64,000 nucleotides of DNA from Betaproteobacteria bacterium (GTDB lineage: Bacteria > Pseudomonadota > Gammaproteobacteria > Burkholderiales > Casimicrobiaceae): NCBI GenBank assembly GCA_004293675.1, contig READ01000010.1, positions 62,001 to 126,000 on the forward strand. The letters are read 5' to 3'. Under the pieces are notes generated by a model that was given only the letters and a program-made list of their open reading frames with translations, searched no databases and was not told the origin of the DNA. The translations under genes were made by a program, and so were the position numbers. How positions within the stretch are numbered: the first letter of the stretch is position 1; every line of letters begins with the position of its first letter. Below are positions 19,862 through 29,262 of this stretch, piece after piece.

Positions 19862-19937
19862 CATTGGCTCCTTGCAGCCTATGTCGTGGCACAGCGCGGC
19901 GTGGTTCAAATTGTCTTAGGGTTTGTATCGAGTGCGA

Positions 19938-22616
19938 CTAGGGTTTCAACGCATCAATTGCATCCTGAACCTGCTGATCGCTACGCGAACCCAGCTTGGC
20001 GTTGGCGGTGAGCGCTGCGCCGCTGAAGCCGAGCAATCGGCGAACGATCATCACGCCGTCGCTCTCGGCGAGCGTCTGTCCATCGCCGTCCACATCGAAT
20101 CGAGACAGATTGGCCGCGATGAACGAAGCGGCGAGTGCAGCGTCTCGGCGCGCGTTCGTTCCGCTGGCGTTTACGGTGAGCTCTGGCGCGGCGACACCGC
20201 GCAAATGTCGCATCAAAATCAATCCATCGGTCAATGCGCTGTATTCGTGTGGCGCATCGCTGAAATCGATGTTGAGCAGACCGCTGCATGCGCTCGCGCC
20301 CTGCGTTGAAGAGCGCCCCGCGCCGCACGGCGTTTGTGAGGTTGCACCGGTGGTTGCCACGAAATTGCCCGCAGTCGCTGCTATGCAAGGTCCGTTGCCG
20401 GTGGCAGAGAAAGTGCCGACCGGGCAGGCCACGGCAATGGTGTGGATCGCCACCGAGCGCGTCGGTTGCGAGTTGTCATAGCGCACTTCGGGCGCAAAGC
20501 CCGCCGGAAAGCCTGACCAAGTGGTGTTGTTGAACTTGTTGCTGCCGACGCCGGGAAGGTTCGCCGCCGAGTTGCGCGAATTGGCCAGAAAGGTGCGGCG
20601 CGGCACAACGTTGGGGGTGCATCCGTTGACCGCTTCAATGTGAATCGTCCCGGCCAGAATTAAGTCGTTCCGAACGTCAAGTACCGTCGTGCGGCATGAC
20701 GATCCGTACAGCGACACGCGCAAGGTGCCGCTGGCCGATTGCACGTAACTTGCCGAGGGTTGGTTGGCAAGTGCGGTTGACAAGCCGATGTTGTAGGTCT
20801 GGAGCACGTTGGTGGCGGGTGGCAACAGCTCTAGCGTCGCATCGTTGGTCCAGCCTGCAATGCCGAGCGCATCTTGATGACCTACTTGCAAGGTGCCCGC
20901 ATTGATCGCGTTGGCTACGCCGCTAAACGTGTTTGCGCCAGATAACAACAGCGTGCCCGCGCCGTTTTTCACCATCGACCAGCGACCGTCGTTGCTGTAG
21001 CTCCAATAGTTGTTTGCTGTGCCATCGACCGGCGGATTGCGGAACACGCCGCCAGTGGTGTAGAACGCCTGCGCCGTGATGCCCAGCGCGAGCCACGAGC
21101 CGCGTTGATCGGCGATGTCGTCGCTGATCGTTTGCGTAGTGCCCGCACCGGGCGCAAAGGTGAGCGTGCTGCTGCCTTCGAGAAAAATGCCTTTACCGAG
21201 CGCAGCGCCGCTGGTTGCGCCGCCGCTGGCCGCCGCAGTGGTCAGCACACTGCCCGAGACGGTCATCGTGTCTGTAAACACCACGCTGCCGCCCTGCACC
21301 ACGAATACCGCCCCTCCGAGCGCGGCCCCGGTGCCGCCGTCCGTCGATAAAGCCGCCGGGTCGCCGTTACCGCCTTCGAAACCGCCAGCGCCGCCGCTGA
21401 AGCCACCCGCCCGCGCGCTGCCGCCTCCGCCAAAGCCGCCAACGCCTCCCCCCGAGCCGCCCCCGCCACCAAAGCCTCCGTGACCGAACCTGCCGCCACC
21501 GCCTCCGAATCCTCCTTTTCCCGACGCGCCGCTCCCGCCCCCGCCGCCAAATCCACCTGCACCCCCGCCAGACGCAGCGCCACCGCCGCCTACGCCGCCT
21601 TTGAAGGCATCGGAATCGACCTTAATTCCGCCGCCATATCGGTTTGAACCACCGGCTCCTGACCCGTGACCGTTGCCGCCGGAGCCGCCGCCGCCCCCAC
21701 CGTTTAATCCGCCGTTGCCTGCGGCTTGCGAAAAACCTTGTCGCACAGAAATTTGACCGAGCCCAATGCCACCGAAACCGCCGCCACCGCAGAGGCTTGA
21801 CGTGCACTGCTGACCATTGAAGCCTGAGCCAATTCCCTTCCCACCTCCGACGTCACCGACATCTGCCCCCCCTAAACCGCCGCCACTGTCAAGGGTTGAT
21901 GATGAGCCCATCCCACCGCCTCCGCCTCCATTAGAGCCCGTGGCTTCGGTGGACATAGCTTGATTGGATTGAAACGCCACGTTGCTCAGCGATACCGTCG
22001 CGTTTTGGTTCACGAACAGTGCGCCGCCAGCCGCCAGACCGCTGGTGTGACCGCTGCCCGCACGTGCGATGCATTGCGTCAACCGCAGGTTGCTCAACGA
22101 TACGTTGATCGCCTGCGGTGCGCCGTCGTTGCCGCCCGGACTTTGATTCGCGGTGGGCAGACCAGAGACGAACAAACAACGGGAATCGTTGATCGCAACA
22201 ATGGTCAACCCAGCGCTCGGCCCGACGATACTCAGGTTCGATGCGATCAGCGGCAGGGCGGTCGCGATGGTGATCGTCTGCCCACCCAACGCGGTGACAT
22301 CAATCACCGAATTGCCCGCCACCGTGTTGCCATAGTTGCCCCACGCATTGGCATTCAAAATGGCTGTGCGCAAGCTACCCGCAAGAGCGACGTACTCGGC
22401 CGGGTTGCTGGTGTCAACGCTGTCGCCGTTGGTGGTGACGGTGAAGGTGCAGGTTTGATTGTTGTTCGACAGCACGCCGCCGGGGTCGGTGCAGTTGGTG
22501 AGTGGGGCTGCGGCTTGGGCGTTTGCCAATGCGAGACTGATCGCAGTGCCGGTGACAAGCGTCACAACGCGTCGCGTTGCAACTGGCGCGGACAGAAAGA
22601 CAGAACGCAACAACAT
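19938..22616 (-). CDS. Large secreted glycine-rich beta-helix-like protein with dockerin-like tail
   Basis: The 892-residue product starts at ATG 22616 behind GGAGGG. Residues 1-36 form a signal peptide. Residues about 60-215 resemble right-handed beta-helix passengers (LRTAILNANAWG, NLRLTQCIA, GGALFVNQNATVSLSNVAF). Residues about 217-435 are glycine-rich, PE_PGRS-like tracts. At about 545-580 is an autotransporter-associated strand unit (VKNGAGTLLLSGANTFSG). About residues 705-755 are Cys-rich (CPVGTFSATGNGPC), and the end (about 770-890) has a DVDGDGQ calcium loop with LLGF, like one half of a dockerin. No beta-barrel translocator is present. It is probably surface-exposed or secreted; its role is unknown. 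Confidence 0.75.
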   Translation of the reverse strand: MLLRSVFLSAPVATRRVVTLVTGTAISLALANAQAAAPLTNCTDPGGVLSNNNQTCTFTVTTNGDSVDTSNPAEYVALAGSLRTAILNANAWGNYGNTVAGNSVIDVTALGGQTITIATALPLIASNLSIVGPSAGLTIVAINDSRCLFVSGLPTANQSPGGNDGAPQAINVSLSNLRLTQCIARAGSGHTSGLAAGGALFVNQNATVSLSNVAFQSNQAMSTEATGSNGGGGGGMGSSSTLDSGGGLGGADVGDVGGGKGIGSGFNGQQCTSSLCGGGGFGGIGLGQISVRQGFSQAAGNGGLNGGGGGGSGGNGHGSGAGGSNRYGGGIKVDSDAFKGGVGGGGAASGGGAGGFGGGGGSGASGKGGFGGGGGRFGHGGFGGGGGSGGGVGGFGGGGSARAGGFSGGAGGFEGGNGDPAALSTDGGTGAALGGAVFVVQGGSVVFTDTMTVSGSVLTTAAASGGATSGAALGKGIFLEGSSTLTFAPGAGTTQTISDDIADQRGSWLALGITAQAFYTTGGVFRNPPVDGTANNYWSYSNDGRWSMVKNGAGTLLLSGANTFSGVANAINAGTLQVGHQDALGIAGWTNDATLELLPPATNVLQTYNIGLSTALANQPSASYVQSASGTLRVSLYGSSCRTTVLDVRNDLILAGTIHIEAVNGCTPNVVPRRTFLANSRNSAANLPGVGSNKFNNTTWSGFPAGFAPEVRYDNSQPTRSVAIHTIAVACPVGTFSATGNGPCIAATAGNFVATTGATSQTPCGAGRSSTQGASACSGLLNIDFSDAPHEYSALTDGLILMRHLRGVAAPELTVNASGTNARRDAALAASFIAANLSRFDVDGDGQTLAESDGVMIVRRLLGFSGAALTANAKLGSRSDQQVQDAIDALKP

Positions 22617-22784
22617 AGAAACCCTCCACAGCAAAACAACTCGATTTCAGTTTTATCCGCTGATTGCTTTGTGCTGCCTGATAAAACCTCTCTCAGTTTG
22701 CAGCGATATGAGCGACGCGTCAACACACCAAACGATCTGCTGGAACAGCGAATTTGGGCTCAAGGGTATGGTTGACTTCCAAAA

Positions 22785-22903
22785 TGATAACAATATTGTT
22801 TAACGCCATATAAATAAAAGGTTATGTGGTATTTAAGATGTATTTTGATTAATAGCTGAAATTGTCTTTAGGTCATATTATTAAAGGCCTAGATTAAAAA
22901 GCT
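22785..22903. repeat. AT-rich two-hairpin repeat element, copy C (degenerate)
   Basis: This copy lies in the 315-bp divergent gap between the glycine-rich protein gene and hrpA. The left module has TGTTTAACGCCATATAAAT, close to copies A and D. The right module, inverted, starts AGCTTTTTAATCTAGGCC but its stem is eroded. Length and spacing (about 119 bp) match the other copies. The promoters of both flanking genes must lie within or beside it; TACAAT at 22918-22923 is a possible -10 for hrpA. Confidence 0.5.
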
Positions 22904-22931
22904 GTATTCGAATTCGCTACAATTGCGCTCG

Positions 22932-25900
22932 ATGAATGAATGCAAGGCTCGCAACGCGACAACTGCCGTTGTGCAACGCGAAAACATGTTGCTGGCGGAT
23001 TACTGGCGTATTCAGCGCCGCGCCAAGCAACTCAAGCCCGACGAACTCTCCGCTGACGTTTTGCGTGCAGAGGAGCGGTTTCGCGCGCGGCTTGAGCGAT
23101 CTCCAGCGATCACCTACGCCGAAGGTTTGCCGGTGTCGGATCGCGCCGACGAAATCGCGTCACTCATTCGTAACCATCAAGTCGTCGTGCTCACAGGTGA
23201 GACGGGTTCGGGCAAAACGACTCAGCTTCCAAAAATCGCCTTGGCTGCCGGACGCGGTCGTTACGGTTTGATTGGACACACTCAGCCGCGTCGAATTGCG
23301 GCGAGCAGCGTTGCCACGCGCATTGCCAAAGAGCTGGGTGAAGAGATTGGCCAGAGCGTCGGCTTTAAAGTTCGTTTCACAGAAAAGGGCGCGCAAGACG
23401 GCTTCATCAAGCTGATGACCGACGGTATTTTGTTGGCGGAAACGCAGACCGATAAGTTTCTCAACGCCTACGACACGATCATCATCGACGAGGCGCATGA
23501 GCGTTCGTTGAACATTGATTTTCTGCTCGGCTATCTGCGGCAACTGTTGCCGAAACGTCCGGATCTCAAGCTCATCATCACCTCGGCTACCATCGACGCC
23601 GAGCGATTTGCGCTGCATTTTCAAGATCGCCAAGGAAAGCCTGCGCCGTTGATTCATGTCAGCGGTCGCACCTACCCGGTTGAGGTGTTGTACCGATCAA
23701 CGCAAACCGAAGAGGACGACGAAGAGAAGCTCGAAGAGGCGATTGCCGATGCGGTCGATGAGCTGTGGTTGCGCGGTGCGGGCGACGTATTGGTGTTTCT
23801 GCCGGGCGAGCGCGAAATCCGTGAAACGCAAGATATTTTGCGGCGTCGGCTGAAACCGGGCACCGAAATACTGCCGCTGTTTTCCCGACTTTCTGTGCAG
23901 GATCAGCAAAAGATTTTCTCGGGGTCGAGCGGACGGCGTGTGGTGCTTTCGACCAACGTGGCTGAGACATCGCTCACGGTTCCGGGGATTCGCTACGTCG
24001 TTGACACAGGGCTCGCACGTCTCAATCGCTACAGCGTGAAAAACAAGGTGCAGATGCTGCAAATCGAAAAGATTTCGCAAGCAAGCGCCAATCAGCGAAG
24101 CGGTCGTTGCGGTCGTGTGCAAGCGGGCGTGTGTATCCGGTTGTACAGCGAAGAAGATTTCGCGGCGCGCTCAGCGTTCACTGATCCAGAAATTCTGCGC
24201 TCGTCGCTCGCGGGAGTGATTTTGCGTCTTGCGTCGCTCGGTTTGGGGCGGGTACAGGAGTTTCCGTTTATCGAGCCGCCAAGTTCACGCGCGATCGCTG
24301 ATGGAACGGCGTTGCTGCAAGAGCTCGGGGCACTCAATGAGGCCGGCGAGCTCACAAACATCGGCCGAGAGCTGTCGCGAATTCCGGTTGACCCACGCAT
24401 CGGTCGCATGCTCGTAGAAGCCAAAAAATTAGGCGTGTTGGCTGAAGTGCTCGTGATCGCCTCAGCGCTGTCAGTACCCGATCCGCGTGAGCGCCCGTTC
24501 GAGGCGCGCGATGCTGCCGATCGCGCCCACCAGTGGTTCAAAGATACGAAAAGCGATTTCCTTTCTCTGATAAATGTGTGGAAATTCGCGGCGGAGTTGC
24601 GCGAAGACGGTGGACATAAAAGGCAAGTTCAGGCCTGTCGTGAAAAGTTTTTGAATTGGTTGCGGCTACGAGAGTGGCGAGATTTGCATGGGCAGTTGGC
24701 GCAGACGCTGCGTGAATTGGGTTGGAGTGAGGTTTCCCTCTCCCCCAGGGGGAGGGAGTCCGTTGAAGAGGCGCGTTTTCATGAAAACTTCCATCGTGCG
24801 CTGTTGCCCGGATTGCTTGGCAATATTGGTGTGAAGGCCGAGGACGGCGATCACTACCTGGGCGCTCGGGGCATCAAGTTCTATCCATTTCCCGGCTCGG
24901 GCGTGGATAAAAAAGGTCTCAAGTGGCTCGTTGGCGCGGAGCTGGCTGAGACCACACGACTTTACGCTCGAACCCTCGCAAAGATTGATCCTGAGTGGAT
25001 TGAATCGGCGGCGGGCGATGTCGTCACCAAAAACTACTTTGAGCCCAAATGGGACAGCGCTTCGGGCCAAGTGGTTGCCAGTGAGCGGGTGTCGCTCTAT
25101 GGGCTCACGATTGTGCCGCGCCGCCGTGTGAGCTATTCGCGAATTGCACCGATTGAAGCGCACGACATTTTTTGCGCCGCGTTGGCGATGGACGAAGTTG
25201 AGACCGCAGCGGCCTTCTACGGCGCCAACAAAAAACTCATCAAAGATATTCAACTACTCGAAGACAAAGCGCGTCGAACTGACGTGTTGGTGTCCGAGGA
25301 AACCATCGCGGCGTTCTACAAATCTCGCATCCCACAAGACGTTTGCACTCGCGCTGATTTAGAAAAATGGAGCCGCGCCGAAGCCAACGATCAGATGCTC
25401 CGGATGACGCGCGAGCAGCTGATGCGCCACGGTGCCGACGCGGTGACCGAAGATCAGTTTCCCAAGACGCTCAAGTTGGGCGATTTCGAAGTGCCCGTGA
25501 GCTACCGGTTCGAGCCCAATCATCCGATGGATGGCGTTACGGTCAAATTGCCCTTGGCGCTCTTAAACGCCGTTGAAGAACGCTACGCCAGTTGGCTCAT
25601 CCCCGGCCTGTGGCGCGAAAAAATTGCGGTGCTTCTCAAGGCGCTTCCGAAGGCAGAGCGCGGTCGTGTCCAGCCAGTGCCCGATACGGTGACGGCCTTT
25701 CTCGAACTGGCCACGCCGAGAGAAAGACCGCTCGTCGAGGCCTTGCTTGAGTTTCTGCGCGCCTATTTAAACCTGAGTGTCGCTTCGAGTGCGTGGGATC
25801 GCGTTGAGCTTCCCGCCCACCTTCGTTTGAATTTTCGCGTGATGGACGGAGAGGGCAATGAGCTCGGCATGGATCGCGATTTGGGCAAATTGCAAACCGA

Positions 25901-26819
25901 TCTTGGACAAGCCGCGCGAATGGCTTTCCAGGGCTCGCAAGACAGCGCCGCGGGCGACATTGAAAAGACCGGTCTCACGGCTTGGACGATTGGAACGCTA
26001 CCCGAAGGGATTCCCGTTAAACGCGCTGGTCGAAATTTAACGGCCTATCCGGCGTGTGTGGACGAGGGCGCGAGCGTCGCGGTGAAGCTTTTTGAAACCG
26101 CCGCGGAGGCCGACGCGGCGCACCGCAAAGGCGTAGTTCGATTGATGACGCTGGAGCTCAAATCGCAGCTTCGAAACTGGGAAAAGGGTCCGAGCGGATT
26201 CAATCAAATCGCACTACAGCTGAAAACCGCGATCCCGACGGACAAATTGTTGACTGACTTTTTGAATACGCTTGCTGATCGGGCGATGGTGGGCGATGAC
26301 GCGCTCCCCCGTGACGAAAAAGCGATTCGAGAACAGGTGGGGCGAGCCAAGCAACGAATTCCGGTGGTTGCCGACGCGCTGGGTCGGACGCTCAGTGCGG
26401 TGGCCGAGGCCTACGCTGCCTTGCAGGCCGATCTGCACAAAGCTGGGCCGCGCGCAAAGCCGTTGGTGACGGTGCTCTCGCAGTGGCGCGACCGGCTGCT
26501 CTACCCCGGATTTTTGTCGGCCACGCCTTGGGCGCAGCTCCCGCACCTCGCCCGATACTTAACGGCGCTGACGCGGCGCCTCCGCAAGTACACCGATTCG
26601 CCTGAGCGAGAAGTTCGACACGCGCCTGTGCTTTCGGGTATTTGGACGCAGTGGGCCAATGAAATGGAGCGCCAAGGTGGGCTCGCGAGCGAAGATCTAC
26701 GGGGCTTTCGATGGCTCATTGAGGAGCTGCAGGTGGCGCTCTTTGCGCAGGAGCTCAAAACGCCATTCCCAGTTTCCTCGAAGCGACTTGAAAAGCGCTG
26801 GTTGGAAATATGTCGTTGA
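22932..26819 (+). CDS. hrpA: ATP-dependent RNA helicase HrpA (DEAH box)
   Basis: The 1295-residue product has the full DEAH/RHA order: Walker A GETGSGKTT (residues 89-97), motif Ia HTQPRRIAA, motif II DEAH (186-189), SAT, the motif V/VI region VVLSTNVAETSL and QRSGRCGRV, then the HA2, OB and long C-terminal domains characteristic of HrpA (E. coli 1300 aa). HrpA resolves stalled ribosomes and unwinds mRNA structures. ATG 22932 is preferred to TTG 22923. Residues 602-609 (SLSPRGRE) are encoded by a GC-rich palindrome that looks like an inserted repeat and lengthens the protein between two conserved blocks without breaking the frame. Confidence 0.95.
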   Translation: MNECKARNATTAVVQRENMLLADYWRIQRRAKQLKPDELSADVLRAEERFRARLERSPAITYAEGLPVSDRADEIASLIRNHQVVVLTGETGSGKTTQLPKIALAAGRGRYGLIGHTQPRRIAASSVATRIAKELGEEIGQSVGFKVRFTEKGAQDGFIKLMTDGILLAETQTDKFLNAYDTIIIDEAHERSLNIDFLLGYLRQLLPKRPDLKLIITSATIDAERFALHFQDRQGKPAPLIHVSGRTYPVEVLYRSTQTEEDDEEKLEEAIADAVDELWLRGAGDVLVFLPGEREIRETQDILRRRLKPGTEILPLFSRLSVQDQQKIFSGSSGRRVVLSTNVAETSLTVPGIRYVVDTGLARLNRYSVKNKVQMLQIEKISQASANQRSGRCGRVQAGVCIRLYSEEDFAARSAFTDPEILRSSLAGVILRLASLGLGRVQEFPFIEPPSSRAIADGTALLQELGALNEAGELTNIGRELSRIPVDPRIGRMLVEAKKLGVLAEVLVIASALSVPDPRERPFEARDAADRAHQWFKDTKSDFLSLINVWKFAAELREDGGHKRQVQACREKFLNWLRLREWRDLHGQLAQTLRELGWSEVSLSPRGRESVEEARFHENFHRALLPGLLGNIGVKAEDGDHYLGARGIKFYPFPGSGVDKKGLKWLVGAELAETTRLYARTLAKIDPEWIESAAGDVVTKNYFEPKWDSASGQVVASERVSLYGLTIVPRRRVSYSRIAPIEAHDIFCAALAMDEVETAAAFYGANKKLIKDIQLLEDKARRTDVLVSEETIAAFYKSRIPQDVCTRADLEKWSRAEANDQMLRMTREQLMRHGADAVTEDQFPKTLKLGDFEVPVSYRFEPNHPMDGVTVKLPLALLNAVEERYASWLIPGLWREKIAVLLKALPKAERGRVQPVPDTVTAFLELATPRERPLVEALLEFLRAYLNLSVASSAWDRVELPAHLRLNFRVMDGEGNELGMDRDLGKLQTDLGQAARMAFQGSQDSAAGDIEKTGLTAWTIGTLPEGIPVKRAGRNLTAYPACVDEGASVAVKLFETAAEADAAHRKGVVRLMTLELKSQLRNWEKGPSGFNQIALQLKTAIPTDKLLTDFLNTLADRAMVGDDALPRDEKAIREQVGRAKQRIPVVADALGRTLSAVAEAYAALQADLHKAGPRAKPLVTVLSQWRDRLLYPGFLSATPWAQLPHLARYLTALTRRLRKYTDSPEREVRHAPVLSGIWTQWANEMERQGGLASEDLRGFRWLIEELQVALFAQELKTPFPVSSKRLEKRWLEICR
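24735..24757. repeat. Palindromic repeat inside the hrpA reading frame
   Basis: TCCCTCTCCCCC, A, GGGGGAGGGA form a near-perfect 23-bp palindrome of the kind otherwise seen between genes (compare 2676-2696). It starts exactly on codon 602 and reads Ser-Leu-Ser-Pro-Arg-Gly-Arg-Glu in frame. It falls just before the RFHENFHRALLPGLLGNIG block conserved in HrpA, a plausible surface loop. Confidence 0.7.
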
Positions 26820-26955
26820 TTCGAAAGATGGCGCAACTTTTTGATTTTTCTACTATTGTTTGACCTGAACAATGTGCTAGATTGCGCATCGGCCTATATT
26901 TTGCCGCTGCGAGTCCCGACTCTCCCGTTTTTCCCCTGCCGCCAACCATTCGCTC

Positions 26956-29229
26956 ATGACATCCCAGCAACCCCACGGTACGCCAGCGCGCCCTGATCTA
27001 ATCGCGGGATGTCGCGATTTGATGCTGCACCGTGCTAGCTTGCAGCTGGCGGCTGCGCTTGATCGACTTGCGGAAATTTTGCTCGATCATGCGTCCAAAT
27101 CGTTCGAGACGAAAGTCGTCAACACGCTGATGGATGCCCGCGCCGTGCTGCAACGGGAGCGCCTGAGTATTTCGGAAAATTTTGGCCAAGCGCTGCTTGA
27201 TCGCATGACCGGCAAACGCGAGCCCGGTATTCCCACGCCAAAAGAGGCTTCAAACGCCGAGCTTTCGCTACAAAGCGAAGAGGTGCTCGATGAATACGTT
27301 GCGGCGCGCTCGCTCTCCCGTTCGATCGAGAGTGCCTGCCTTGCCGATGTGCCGGCGTTTCATCAGCGTGTGGCGTCGCTCATGGACAATCCGGCATTGA
27401 AGCTGGTTGAAAATGCCTTTGCGCCACCGTCTGTGGTGGGCGCGCTGCTCGACGGCATGCTCAGCGTTCAGACCAACCCCGAAGTCCGAATGGCCTGGAT
27501 TCGCGGCCTTACCCTCATGGGTGGACTCGGATTTCGTGATGTCTACGCTGACATGAATCGATTTTTGGTCGATGGCGGCGTGCAAGTGCCGGTGGCCCGA
27601 GTGCACAACCCGGCGGGTGTGGGCGCACTGGGCACCGACGCAAATTCTGCGTCGGCACTGAGCGATGATCTGGGCGCTGCAAGTGCACAAATTGCGCAGA
27701 TCGCCGCGCAGCTATCGGGCGGCGGTGGCAGTGGCGCAGGCGGCGGCGACGGCGGGATGCGGCGCGACGGACCGCCGATGCAGATGTTGGCGTCAAATTT
27801 GGTCTCGCTGGTCGAGCGTTTGCAGCATTTGGTACCTGCCATTTCTGGTGGCCCATCGATGAGCGACCCAACGGTTGCCGCGATGGTGCGAAACAAAGAG
27901 GCGCTACAGGTGAGCGCGGCGCTTGGGTTTGCGCAAAACGGTGGCTTTAAAGTACCGGTTCAGGGCGTGGATCGTAAGCTGATGGCCTCTCTCACCGAGA
28001 TGCAGATTGCGGAATCAGCCAGCGCCTTGGGGGCACTGAGCGCGATGGGCGCAGCCGGCGCTATCCCAAGCGGTGGCGGTGCGATTCCAACAGCCTCAGT
28101 GTTGCGCCAAGTCGTTCCCGGCTATACGTCGGGTGATATTTCGGTGCTCGATGCGACGACGACCGAGTTGGTCGCCATGCTCTTTGATTTCGTGTTCGCA
28201 CGTCGTGAGTTGCGTGACGAGATAAAGGTACTGCTGGGGCGGTTGCAGATTCCCATGCTCAAAGGCGCGATGGTTGATCGTGGATTCTTTTCGCGAAAAA
28301 ACCACCCAGCGCGCCAGCTATTGAATCGTTTAGCCGATCTGGGCATTGGCTGGACCCCCGAGGACGGCTCTGAGAATGTCGTCTATCAAAAGATTGCGCG
28401 GGTCGTTGATGTCATCAATCGAGACTTCACCGATGATCTGGGTGTGTTTACGGCCGGATTGGTTGAAGTAGAGCAATTTATTTCGGAAATCGAGCAGGAC
28501 GCTCAACCCGCCATTGAGGCTGAAACAGCCGAAGCGGCCGACGCTGATCGCCATTTAGTGGCGATGCAAACGGCGCGACAAGCCGTCGACAAACGGGTGG
28601 CTCAGCACGCGCTGCCGGAGCCCGTTCGCGAATTCATCGAAGTCGCCTGGCAGCCGCATTTACAAGATGCCTTGCTCGAAAAAGGCCAAGATAGCCCCGA
28701 ATATGAGCAGGCCGTTGAGGCGCTTGATGAGCTGATTTGGAGCGTCGCACCGAAAGAGCAGCCTGCTGAACGCGCCCAGCTCGGTAAGCGCGTTCCGGCG
28801 TTGGTTCGGCGTCTGCGCTCGTCACTGAAATCGCTGTCCGACGAAACAGTTAATCCATTTTTTGATCGCCTGTTCGAGGTTCATTCGGGTTTGATGCATG
28901 GCAATCAGCCCGACTACGTAGAACCCGAAGTGGTTGAGGAACCCGACGAAGAAGAAGGTTTCGATCCGTTCCAGGAGCTGGTCAAGCAAATGGAGCGCAA
29001 CCAGTGGATCGAAATGAGCGACGAAAAAGGCGCGCTGACCTATGCCAAACTTGCTTGGGTGAGCCCGCAGGGAACGACCTATCTGTTCACCACACGGCAC
29101 GGACGAAAAGCGGCATCGCTCTCGCCCATGGAGCTTGCGGAATGGTTCAGAACGGATCGTGCGCGGCTCATTGAATCCGAGCCGATCGTTGATCGCGCGC
29201 TGGCAGGCATGTTTAACACCGCTGCATAG
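26956..29229 (+). CDS. DUF1631 family protein
   Basis: The 757-residue protein begins, after a short N-terminus, with CRDLMLHRASLQLAAALDRL and keeps the DUF1631 layout. A helical N-terminal third ends with ALVAR-like IRGLTLMGGLGFRDVYADMN. A Gly/Ser-rich linker follows (about residues 250-275), then a helical middle containing LVAMLFDFVFARRELRDEIK and LLGRLQIPMLKGAMVDRGFF. The C-terminal end has WIEMSDEKGALTYAKLAW and RHGRKAASLSPMELAEWF, which resembles a PilZ-like beta domain. Its function is not established; it is cytoplasmic and typical of beta- and gammaproteobacteria. It lies 136 bp after hrpA on the same strand. Confidence 0.9.
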   Translation: MTSQQPHGTPARPDLIAGCRDLMLHRASLQLAAALDRLAEILLDHASKSFETKVVNTLMDARAVLQRERLSISENFGQALLDRMTGKREPGIPTPKEASNAELSLQSEEVLDEYVAARSLSRSIESACLADVPAFHQRVASLMDNPALKLVENAFAPPSVVGALLDGMLSVQTNPEVRMAWIRGLTLMGGLGFRDVYADMNRFLVDGGVQVPVARVHNPAGVGALGTDANSASALSDDLGAASAQIAQIAAQLSGGGGSGAGGGDGGMRRDGPPMQMLASNLVSLVERLQHLVPAISGGPSMSDPTVAAMVRNKEALQVSAALGFAQNGGFKVPVQGVDRKLMASLTEMQIAESASALGALSAMGAAGAIPSGGGAIPTASVLRQVVPGYTSGDISVLDATTTELVAMLFDFVFARRELRDEIKVLLGRLQIPMLKGAMVDRGFFSRKNHPARQLLNRLADLGIGWTPEDGSENVVYQKIARVVDVINRDFTDDLGVFTAGLVEVEQFISEIEQDAQPAIEAETAEAADADRHLVAMQTARQAVDKRVAQHALPEPVREFIEVAWQPHLQDALLEKGQDSPEYEQAVEALDELIWSVAPKEQPAERAQLGKRVPALVRRLRSSLKSLSDETVNPFFDRLFEVHSGLMHGNQPDYVEPEVVEEPDEEEGFDPFQELVKQMERNQWIEMSDEKGALTYAKLAWVSPQGTTYLFTTRHGRKAASLSPMELAEWFRTDRARLIESEPIVDRALAGMFNTAA

Positions 29230-29236
29230 AGACACT

Positions 29237-29252
29237 GATCGCCGCAGCGATC
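29237..29252. terminator. Short hairpin between convergent genes
   Basis: GATCGC and GCGATC pair around CGCA in the 33-bp gap between the DUF1631 and pyrD stops. There is no T-run on either side, so only a weak or Rho-assisted end is likely. Confidence 0.3.
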
Positions 29253-29262
29253 GATATGCGCG

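Noticed and set aside
21400-21930. Short GC-rich repeats that might suggest a CRISPR or other array
   Set aside because: They are GGX codon runs of the glycine-rich protein, in frame and without constant-length spacers.
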